DNA of 64,000 nucleotides from Paracentrotus lividus (taxonomy: Eukaryota > Echinodermata > Echinoidea > Camarodonta > Echinidae), in contig CALNVZ010000649.1 in the NCBI GenBank assembly GCA_940671915.1, positions 4,762,064 to 4,826,063 of the forward strand. Direction: 5' to 3'. The position numbers were made by a program, and so were the translations under genes. Positions 27,459 to 39,400 of the stretch are shown one piece after another. Below the pieces are notes generated by a model. The model had not been told where the DNA came from. It saw only the letters and a list, made by a program, of their open reading frames with translations, and made no database searches. Numbering within the stretch: the first letter of the stretch is position 1; the number at the start of each line of letters is the position of its first letter.

Positions 27459-30442
27459 CTAAAGAAAAAAAAATTTAAACAAAACAATTGTTAAATTCAA
27501 TTATAATTTGACACTATAAAACATGACTCCATGAATAAAGAAGTGGCATCTGAATCTACACCAGTGACGGGGGAAAATGCTTTTACATCTCATAAAAATG
27601 TGGGGCTACACAATTCTTTTACAAGTGTTCTAAAGAACATTGTGATATTCGTAAATCTGTCAAATTATAACCCTCTGGAGTACCAAATTTCTCAAATATT
27701 CATATTTTCCTAATGATTTGGTTGTTGGTTGCAAATAACTGCACATGTATGGGCAATTCCAAGGTAACTGACATTTCATGAATAGAAATACATGTACATG
27801 TCTTCAAATTAACACAGTTTAAATAAGGTAATGGTATGGGAGGAGTTGTGCAAAAAAAAAAAAATAAGGATTAATCAGTAGAACTACAGGTGAGACCCAA
27901 GGAAAACTGTAGTATTTAATTGAGGTTTGTAATCATTTGAAAGAGTAACACAGTGCTTAATGAATGGTTTTGAGTACACTCTTTTCGACCAATCTCTCAG
28001 GAATAACGCGGAGGAGTGACATCACAATAAGGGTGCAACTTGCACGCATATATTATGAAACGCACACATTACTAACAAAATGAGGACATACCCTCAAATA
28101 CTGAAATCAACCAAAATATTTGTACAAGATAGTGAGGTCATGTGTCATTCAAGTGTCTTTCAAGTCACAGTCACCAGATTGAAACTGATCTGACCATGTT
28201 CATAAACATATACCGTGTTTATACTGTGACTCGGCCCTAGTGTTGAATCCTCAGGAAGGGTTCAACACTGCAAAGAGTGAACCTGCGATCGTGTTTATAC
28301 AGAACAAAAAAGGCGAGTTCAATACGAGTCGCAGATCATTCATGCCCGGAAGTAAAAGGAAGTCATTAATGTTTGCGATGATGTTCATCCGAATTCTAAC
28401 ACTGACCTCAAGGTCATCTAGTTCCACCTGGATCAAACTTATAATTCTGGCATGTTGAACTCGGGTCGCACATCACACTGATCCTGTTTACACAACATAA
28501 AATTGCTGTGTAGAACCCCCGAGCCGAGTCACAGTGTAAACATGGTAATACTTGTAATTTATGTACATGTACATGTAGTCATGTCACTGTCTCTGTTTTT
28601 AAATACAGAAAAACACTAGAGTTCAAAGTGATACGTTATCCTCTGATCTCTCAAAATCATGCCTTTCTAAAACATACATACAATGTATATGATTTTCATT
28701 GAATATAGATATTATGATTAATAGAGAACGAAATATACAGTCATGCATGACTGTTTACATGATTGAGTTTGAAATTTTCCAGTATTGGTAGTCATTATTG
28801 CCATTATTATTCTTGGTCATTTCTACTGTCTGATATATAGAAATTGTTCAGGAATTTGATTATACTTTAAAATGTATTATAAACAATTTTAATTAGGAAT
28901 TCTCAAACTTAATTAGGAATTAAAATGAAAATGGTAGACTCAAATATATTTAGACCCCTTAATATATAGAAAACTGTCCATATTTTGACCACAAAATTAT
29001 GTTTCAAAGTGCATCTTTGTTCATCATTGTTTAAAGCTTAATTATTTTAACTTTGTTAGGCCTTGCAAGTTTGAATGCATGCTTACTGGCTGAGCAAGCG
29101 GATAAAATCAATATTTGCAATTTGGGGGCTTGTGAGAAAAATATTTGGTGGTTTCAGCAAAATTTAAAAGTAGTTCAAGGTTCAGGAAGTGTGTTGACAT
29201 GAAACAAACCAATGGTTTGATGTTTTAGAATGCATTATCAGAAATCTAAACCATAATATATTATATAAATAATGCATGCATGCTCTACCATGCAACATAC
29301 TAGATTATGTGCACGACAAATACTAAATTATCCAGAGGGCACATTTATTTCACCGAGGCCGTAGGCCGAGTTGAAACAGATGTGCACGAGGGATAATTTA
29401 GTATTTGGAGTTCATAGGAATAGTAATGTTGCATTAATAGAGCATGCACTATTTATTATAGTAAATAGACCCCTAGATATTTGACCTTGCCTAATCTGGT
29501 TTTATCTTTGCCAATGTTTGCCAAGCTTTTGGTGCTAATTAAGCAATTGTGACGTATATTGTTGCTCCGCGTATCTATTGTTGTGCGCACCATTTTACTG
29601 TTATTACGTGCTAGCACAACAAAGCAATCGATTTCGCCATTCATTTTAACACAGGATAAAACCGTTCAACATAACAAAAAAGCGTGCAACATACCAGAAT
29701 GTTGAACGACATGTGACAACCTTTCAACCAATCACAGCTCGTAAAATACTACCACTATTTACTATAATCATTTATACATGTCACATAGATAAAGTAGTAC
29801 ACTTTTAGCTGAAGTCAGCTTCAAACATTTAATGTACATTAACTTCTGCAGTGCTAGTCATCAAATAACTCTGAAATGATACAAATATAGCACACTTTGT
29901 TTTAAAGCGAGAGCGAACTGACCAACACTTTCATTGATTTTGGGTTAGAAATAGCTAGGTCTTAAAATATATACCATTTGAGATAACTACATGTATTAAC
30001 AAAACAGTGTAGAAATTTGCCTATAATATTTTTGTATAGGGAAAACGAAATAGGGGAAAGCTATTTGATTTGTTGCTTGGTTACATTATCATCGAAGTAT
30101 GAATCTATAGAGTACTGAATAAGTGAGCAATCTTTCAAGTGAGCCTATATTTTAAAGGTACACTGCTCAGAATGTTGCATTATGGATAAGGAACCAGGGC
30201 AGATTAGAGTAGTTGAGGACTTGAGGTGGGGCTGTACAAGGCTGCTGGTTCGTATTGGCTTTAAAGACTACAAATTGAGGGATAAATGAGAGTTTACACT
30301 GACCGTGCCATATCCTCAAAACAAAATGATGAGAAAGTTCACAGATAAACTTAACAAAGCATTGCCATGTTTTGGATGATTTTGTCAGTGTCATGTGATA
30401 ACAACTGTATTTAAAAAACAAATTTTCACTGTTTTATCCAAA

Positions 30443-30495
<53 letters not shown>

Positions 30496-33400
30496 TCTAC
30501 TTGATTTATATAAATTACTTAAAAATCTAAAATCCTTCTGCTATTCACAATTTCATTAATCGATGAGGCCTAAACACATTTAGCAGGATTTAATTTGAGT
30601 GCGAAAATCAGAAATACAATATATATATATGATATGTATACAACACATGGCCAACACACAGTAAGAAAATGTCTTGCGCAGGGTGTGCGTTCCTTGTTCG
30701 TCGTGCGTGCTGAACAATTGTTGCATATTTCAATATGTATTGTCAATGTACATGTAGACGCTCTGTGTGAGTGTTGTATGCAATTTTCATTCAATTTCAC
30801 TGCACCGGCCTTGCATTGTGTACATGTGACTGCAGCAAAAACAAGACTTTTGGAATGCCACTCACCTGTGCCGAACCGCTTTTCTCTCTGGCTATAAAAA
30901 TCAGAATATGAGGAGAAGACAATTGGAATCACCGGCACCTGTTTAGAAAACAAAGAAATAGAGCAGCCATTAGCAAAACTAGTTTTTACAAGAAATTTGG
31001 ATTCCACTGGAGTTTCAACAAAATAAGAAGAAACAAAATACATGAGTACAAGAGGAAAAGAAATAAGGGAAAAATGCAACAGAAATCTAGCTAAGTAGTA
31101 ATTGATTCTACACATCAGAAGTTATAAAGTGTTGTCATTTGATACTTCAATAGAAAACAAAGTGCGGCGATATTGTTTCAGAAGTACATTATTTATCATC
31201 ATCAATAGGATTACTATATTTCAGCATTAATTTTGGTACATTCTTTGAATCCATCTGGAGGTATAGAATTTTCTAAATAAAAGATCTAAAATGTTAAATC
31301 TATCAGATTTTCCTTCTCTAACTGACAACAAACTAGAAACATTGTATATTTCAGTCACTAGTTCTTGAAAATGACAACAGTAACTATAAATGATGTCACC
31401 TACAGTCCTCAATAGTTTTGGCTGGTTTTTGCATCCATAAATGTGAGACAAAGGTACATTGAACACTTCAGCGATCCTACAATACATACTGCATACATGC
31501 ACATGTACACATAATAATAATATTAGTAAATGGCCAATTGATCTAAAAAGCACTAAAAATGCATGTTTGGTCTCATCCCACACATGGTCTAATTCCATTT
31601 CATCTACAACCAGTTTATCTAATTGCCATTTAAACTTATTGCCACTTTGCCTATTTACCATTTTGTGTAATTCCCATTTCGTCTAATTTCCATTTGGTCT
31701 ATCACCACTTGGTCAATTCCTATAACCAACTGGTAATAGACCAAATATTCATTTCAAAATTAGACGACAAAGCAATTAGACCAAAAGGTAACTAGACAAA
31801 TTTGCAGTTTGACCAAGGGGTCATTAGACCAAGTGATGAAAAAATACAAGTATTATTAGACATACATAGCAATGGAAAATTAGACCAAATTGTTAGAAGA
31901 CATAACAGGTTTTATAGCCAATGTGGTATCCAAATTTATAGACAATCAAAGAATTGGAGCAACTGCCGGTAGACTAAGTGGATATAAACCATATACATAC
32001 CATATTCCACGGTCAAATTTAAGTGCTGCTTTTCACAGTTTATACATTCTAATTAATGGTCATAGATAATAATAATGATATTGGATGGCTTTATTTCATG
32101 GGATACCAAAATATTCCACTCGTTACCTAAGGCCAATATTAGCCCAACTCATGGAATATTTCTGGTATCCCATTCTGAGCCATCCAATATTATAAATATT
32201 GAGCCATGAGCATTATTATCATTATCACTGTCCTGAGTAACTAACCTGAGCTTGAACAGCAAAATGAAAAGCTCCTTACTTGTATACATACCAAGTGGAT
32301 ATACACAATTATATTGAGCCATGAGCATTATTATCATTATGGTTTATATCCACTTGGACTAACAGCAGTTGGTCTAATTCTCTGATTAACTAATACCACA
32401 TGGGCTTAACTAATATGGTCTTACTTCCACTTGGTCTCATATGCACTTGGTCTAATGACCAATTGGTCTTATTTCCGATTTGTCTCAGAGCCAAATGGTC
32501 TAATTGCCTTTTCGTCTAATCCCCAAATGAATATTTGGTATATTTCCAGTCTGTTACAGGAATCGACCAAATGGTGTTAGACCAATTGGACATTAGACCA
32601 AATGGACTTCAGACCAAATGGGAATTAAGGCCTCGTCACACCGAGTCCGGGTCACGGCACGGGCCCGTTCCGGTTCAACAATGTGCAAAAACGGTCGAAA
32701 TGAATCGGCCGTGTACTATTGCAATGAGACTGGTCACAACAAACACGGGCTATGCTGTACTAGCCGGAACGGCAACCGGTACGGTTTTTATGGCATCGCT
32801 CATGGAGCGATTTGAGACGGTTTGCCGTACCGGTCACCGGACCGGACTCGGTGTGACAAGGCCTTTAGACAGAATAGTAAATATGTGTAACAATTAGACC
32901 AAAAGGTAGTTAGACAAACTGGTTGTAGAGGAAATGGAATTAGACAGTGTGAGATGAGGCCAAACAGGCATTAGTTAAAGTGGGTTTAGACAAATGGGCA
33001 ATTTACCTTATGCGGCGGTCACAACTCGTCGTACCTTCGACGTGCAACTCCCTACGATGGATTTCCTAGAAAAATCGTGCAGCGCAGGTACCTCGGAGGC
33101 ACATTGCATGTACGACGTGCAGGAAGTTTTTCCAATACCCTTACTACAGAAAAGCAGGAATCGCAGAAATTGACCAACGACCTGTGCATACACTGCACAT
33201 GCAACGCAGGCTAAGTTGATGGCACGTGCCCCGTAGCCTACGACCAGTTGTGACCGCCGCATTATCAATATCATTAAATACCTTTTGTGACTAACCTGAG
33301 CTTGAACAGCTAGATGAAAAGCTCCTTTCTTGAAAGGAAGCAGACCTGTTTCCCTATTCCTTGTTCCTTCAGGATATATCCAAACTTTAATCTGATTCAG

Positions 33401-36400
33401 GAGAAACAACCCCAAAAAAAATCTGAATATTCAGGCAATCTTGAAAGTGTCCTTCCATAGCTTATCTGTAAACCCCTCAATTTCTGCTTACTTTTTTTTT
33501 TATATAGAACAATTCTGATTGGTTACGGGTAACTCTTGAAAAAAAGAATCGCTGGCAGGACGATTGGGATACCCTGGAAACCATTACGAAATCATCAGAG
33601 AATTTGGTATGAGTTTTAAATTGTGCCATCACTAAATGCATTGGATCCTAATCTGCATGGCAGTCCACTGAACTTTGCTTGTGCAACCATACCACCACAA
33701 AAAAAAAAACAAAATTGATATTTGTTCTGGTTTTCATTTCCTTTGAGTCTGCTCCCTTGATTCTGTTATCCATAATATACATATTTATTTGAATGTGCTT
33801 GATATTTATATCCGCGTTACATTGTCATCTCTTATTTGTACAATTTAGGACTTTAGCATGGCTAGCAAGTTGATTTAAAAGATTACTGTTATTCTAGGTT
33901 TTTTTTTTCTAGCAATGGCATGTATCATTACGAAGTTTTATTTTGGCAAGTAGTTATTTCTGTTACTTACCAAATAATTTACATGTGTCTTACTTTTATA
34001 TACATATAGTATTTATGATGGTCTATTCTAATTGTTTCTATGACATCTGATTCGTGATGTCACTAGCGGGGGGTTCCCGCTATAGCCTCAACTGCCGATG
34101 GTGGCATTGTCTGGTGTTATGTTCATTTTATGTTCGTTACTGGACCCCCTCCCCCCCCGCCATGGCCCATAGAACATCCCCCAATGATTCGTCAATCCGT
34201 GTCCTTTTTAATCGATGCCAGTTTATAGACATCAGTCTGGTTTTTCTTTCTGTTTTCATTTTCTGTTGCCTTGCCTAGGTATATTATTTTTCTTTTGATG
34301 CAGAATAAAGTCTAAGTATATTCTGTATGTGACAGAATTGGCATAACCTTGGTTTGGTCTGTCTCACTCCCGTCTGTTGGAATAGGCGTTTTGACTTAAG
34401 TGCCGTTGCGCCGAGGTTTCTTACAAGTCTATTATGGTTTCATGCTCTCACGCTCTTTGTTGTGCGCTTTGTTTGCGAGTCTTGTTTTCCCTAGTTATTT
34501 TACAAGTTTATTTTTACTTATTATTCTTATGTTGTTTGTTGATTTTGTGTCAACCTGCTTGGTTGCGGGTAGCAGTTGAGTTTTTTTTATCTGATTGTAT
34601 TTCTTTCCATTTGGGGTTCGTTTATCTAATATATTGAAATGAGGTCCAAATTTCTAGATAAGCCTTTTTATTCCTTTATTACAAAATCTTTCAGGTATTG
34701 TTTTAGTCGAATTTTACGATTAATACGGTTTTGATTTTTCTTATTTGTTTGTCTGCGTGCGGTATTATGAAATTTAACTTTGCGGTCGCTACATTTGCCT
34801 GCATTGCTTTTTTACTTTGGCTGTCGAATATGGTCTGGTCGCTGTCAGTTGCTTAAATTGTGCAGGCAAAATTTTGCCAGAAGCTGCATTTAAGCACGTT
34901 AAACTCTGTGCAATGTGTGTTTTTATGTTTGTTTTGAGTGTTTGTTTTTTGTTGTTTGCGGTATTGTATTGTGTGTGGGTTTGGTTTGTGGGTGGGTGTT
35001 TGTTTGGTTTTTTTGTGTTTGTTGCGTGTTGTTGTGTGTGGGTTGTTTGGGTTGGTGATTTTTTTTGATTTTCGTGAGTTTTTTGTTCTTTATTTCTTGC
35101 TTGGATTCTTTTTTTGTACCGTATTTATGTTTGCCCTATAGAATGTTAACATTTTCGATGCGTTAATATATCATTTCATAAGCCATGATATTTTACTTAT
35201 ATATCTGGCCACATTACGTTCATTAAGGGTACCAAGTAAGCAGCCGTCTGCTGTGAATCGGGAGCCTTCCTGAATTTTCTTTTAAGTCCCTTATGATAAT
35301 GGTTTGGCATTTGCCTTGCGATTCCGGGAAATGCGCTGCTTATCTTTGGCTACGTTTTCATTACTTCTTTATTGACTATTATCTCAACAACAAATCTTTA
35401 AAGAAAAAAATGTTGAACTACCCTGATTCACGAATACCTAAATATGATTTATTCTTCGAGTATAATTGTAGCTCAAATTATGAACATTTACAGTTAAAGA
35501 AATAATATGCTAGGTGAAGTACATACAATACCATGTTTTTGCATATGTGCGTATGCGTGGCTCCCATTGCCGATAACCTTTTGGTCGATGAACGATTGTG
35601 GTTTTCTGCAGATAGAATGCTGAACGCTCTTTGTTTGTGGGCTATGTGTTGTGAACATTATGTAAACGGGTAGAATATGCCTTAGTGCTCTTGTGGTTGA
35701 ATGTAATTCTTTTGATTTTTTGTTCTTCATGTAGTGCTCTGTGGTATGGCCATTGGTGTGCCAATGCGATATTAATTCGTAGAATTGCTTGCCAGTAAAC
35801 ATTGTGGGTGCATGAATCCATGGGTGTTTTGCACTTTTTAATACTGACGCGAATGTTTCTGCTGATGAACCGTTTACTGTTCTTGTTCTGTAGTTGTTCC
35901 TTAGTTTTGCATTTTTTTTTTGTGTTTAGGTGTGTTTGTTGGTTGTGTCTAGTGGTTTTGGGGTTTTTTTTTTTGTTTTATGTTTTTTTGTTTTGTGCGG
36001 AGTCTTTTTCTGCACTTCTTCGTTAGTTCTTGGCGAAGAGATTTGTCGAGGATTGTCCTTCTCCGGCTTTCTGATCTTCAGATACCCTTTGACCTTGACT
36101 TATTGCCCCAGATTTGATCCTTTGCTGCCGCTATCTTTGAGGTATTTTTGCTTTAGATTTCGTCTTAAGGTGCTTTCTTTGTTTTAGGTTTTGGTGTGTT
36201 TGTTTTGTTTTAGTTTTTGGTTGTGTTTTTTGTTTATTTCGTCTTGTCTTTAGGACCTGTAGTCTTGTGTTTGTCTGTGATTTGGTGTGTTTGGTTGTTC
36301 TTTTGCTATGTTTTTTTTTGGTGTGATTGTCTTCTTGTTGTGGTATTTTTGGGTTTTGTTTGTTTTGTTTTTTTGCTGTTGTTTTGCTGTGTGTGTTGTT

Positions 36401-39400
36401 TCTTTAATTGGTTTTTGGTGTTCCTTAGTCTTGATGCTTATCTTTGATCTTGTCTTTTTAATGGGTTGTATTTTTGGTTTTGTGTGTTTGTTTGTGTGAT
36501 TCGTTTTTCGTGTTGTTATTCTTTGTCTTGTCTTTTTGGAATTTTTTCTTTGTGTTTTGATTGGTTTTTTCGTTTCGTTGTTGTTTTTGTGGGCGGGGTA
36601 GACTGTGATGGTATTTAAGGAAAAATTTAGCAAACAATGCTTATTCTTTTGATACGAATGAACTCATGATTAAGAGTGGATTAATCTTACGGACGGGGGA
36701 ATGTTTTCTTTTATGTGGCTCATTCTTTCATGTTTACTTTGTATTCGTATCTTGTTTCTTGGTCTTTTATATTTTTTTTGATTGTGTTGGTGAATATGGT
36801 TGGCTTAGGTATGATTTGTGATCTTATGGTTTCATTCGTTTAATGGTTATTTGTCTGGTGGTGTGCCCAATAAAATGATATCGTTGTAATGTGGACCAGA
36901 ACTGTATTAATTGAGTTGATCATTGACACGCCAGTAACTGCTTAACATGCAGCGCTTTTGGTACATCTTTTCGACAATCTCTCGGATACGCGAGGAAGTT
37001 GACTCACTTCAGGGAACCTCACGCATTATATATGCACGACACATTACTAACAATGGACTACCAAATATGAATCAACCAATTTCAGCGTAGTGAGAGTCAT
37101 GTGTCATCAGTGTCTTTAGTCACGTCACCTTGATATATTGCATATTCATAACAATATACGGTTCTTACCGTGATCGCCTGTGCTTGATTCCGACAGGTTC
37201 ACATGCAAGCTAACTGCCGATGTTTACGAACAAAAGGCGTTCAATCGCAGGCGACTTCATCCGAGAAAAGACCGTCTATTATGTGTGATGTTTATGATTC
37301 TACTACTCAGCGCTCTGTTGCTGGATCAACTCTATTATTGGCGTTAACTGGGTCCTTCTGTTTAACACTAAACTGGTGTACCACAGCCGGCGTCGTTCTT
37401 GTTATGTTTTATGTTGTGTAGTCTGTCTGTTCTGTTTTATACGAACTTAGGGTTCAGTGTGTCTTCCTTGATCTTCAATCTCCTTTCTACCAATAACATA
37501 CCTGTATATCGACTTTTCATTTATATATGTGATTATACAGACGAATTCTCGATGACTGTCTTAATGATGGTTCGAAATTTTCATATGAGTATCATTTCAA
37601 TTAATATTCTTGTCATTCTGTCTGATACTATAAATGTCAGGAATTTGATTTATTTATGTTTATACTTTTAGGATTCACTTATATGAAATGGTGATAATAG
37701 TTGCCCTTATAATAGACTGTTTTTAAACTTATTGTTTCAAAGTGCATCTTTGTTCTCATTTAAAGCTTCTTTTTTACTTGTTGCCTTGCAGTTGATGCTG
37801 CTATGCCTTGAGCAAGCAGATAATCATTTTGCAATTGGGGGCTTGTAGAAAATATTGGTGGTTCAGCAGAATTTAAAGTAGTGTTCAGGAGTGTGACGTT
37901 CTGAAAAACCACGTTTTGTTTAGATCTTTTCGATTATTATATGATGCTTCTGCATTGTATGTGCCATCTCATTATCCGGATTCTATTTCCGAGCAGATAG
38001 CCGAGTAAAAGTGTGCGGGTATGTTGGGCTTCATGATAGTATGTTGCTTTGGCATGATATTTTTGTAAATATCCTTATTGCCTTGCTAATCTGGTTTTTC
38101 TTCCATTGTTGCCGTTTTGTGTATTCAGCATTGTGCGTTATGTTGTCCGCGTATATTGGGCGCATTCATCTTTTGTGCTAGCCAGATCTCGCTTTTTAAG
38201 GTAACGCATAACAAATGTTTGATCAGATGTTGAATTGACTCAATGGTCGTATACTACCCTTTTACTTATATTAATGTACTAGTAGTGTGACCTTTTAGTG
38301 AGTCCAGTTCAATTTTGTCCTTCTGCCCCAGGTGTATCATAATTGAGGTACAATATTGCCCCAATTTGTTTTTACGGAGCGCAACTTTCTTGATTTTGGT
38401 TAGTGTTAGGTCCTTTATTTGGTTATGTATTCGTGTAGATTGTTTTTGTTGGGACAAGGGCTTGAATGTTTTGTCTGATTGAAGTAGATTTAATACTGAC
38501 TAGAGCAATTTTCAGTGAGCTTTTTTACAGGTACATGGTAGTGTCATTTTGTAAGCGGGTGTTGGTGTTGTTGGGGTTAGGTGGGTGTTTGTTGTTGGTG
38601 GGTTTGTTTTTTGTGGGTTTTTTTGTGTTGTGTTTGTGTGTTGTGTTGTTTTTTTGTTTTCTTTTTCTTTTTCTTTCTTTTTTTTCTTTGTTTCTTTTTT
38701 TTTTTTTTTTGTATTTTTCTTTGTGGGTTTGGTTTTTTGGTGGTGATTTTTTTTGGTATGTGGGGTGTTTATGTCGTGGTGCGTGTGATTGTTGCTTTAT
38801 TGTATTGTTGTCCTCTGTGGTGTTGATCTTTTATTTCTTCCTGGTTTGTGGTGCGCTTTGAATGCTCTGTGACCGCTTTTTTTGCTATTGATTGGGAGCT
38901 TGGATCTGGAAGTTTGAAATAAATTGCAACATGTTTTACAAATTTGTTCCTGGCAGTTTCCAAATTTAAGACAATAATATATGAGTTTCAAGAGAAATGA
39001 TAGGAAAAAGCAACAGATTGCTACGTTAGGTAATGTTTTACCTAGAGTTTATAATTTTCTTTATACTTCAATAGAACAGTGCGGCGTTTGTTCCAGAAAT
39101 AACTATTTTCTCTCCGCTAGGATTATATTTCCCGATTTTTGTACATCCTTTGAATCCTTGAGGTATAGATTTCTAAATAAAACTAAATGTTACTCTACTC
39201 GATTTCTTCTCTCTGACCACTGAACTTGTTTTTCGCTTTGAATGAAAGTAAATATATGTTCATCTACGTCTCATTTTGGTGTTTTTGCACCATTTTGGAA
39301 GGTCATGTCAGCGTTACAATATCTGTAGGATGTTTATATTGTATGGCATGTTAGCATAATGAGTTTGGTTTCGTGTTTTCTTTTAGTTATCTTTTTTTTT

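Noticed and set aside
32535..32897. 120-residue plus-strand frame rich in Arg/Thr/Gly
   Set aside because: It is translated mirror-element units plus the nested Harbinger-like MITE.
34434..36633. Several 60-127 residue frames on both strands
   Set aside because: They lie within the degraded copy of 22-31 kb. The minus-strand frame at 36250-36633 starts with a scrambled remnant of AGPAT exon 6 (NFSLNTITV) and then runs into low-complexity Lys/Thr/Asn text.
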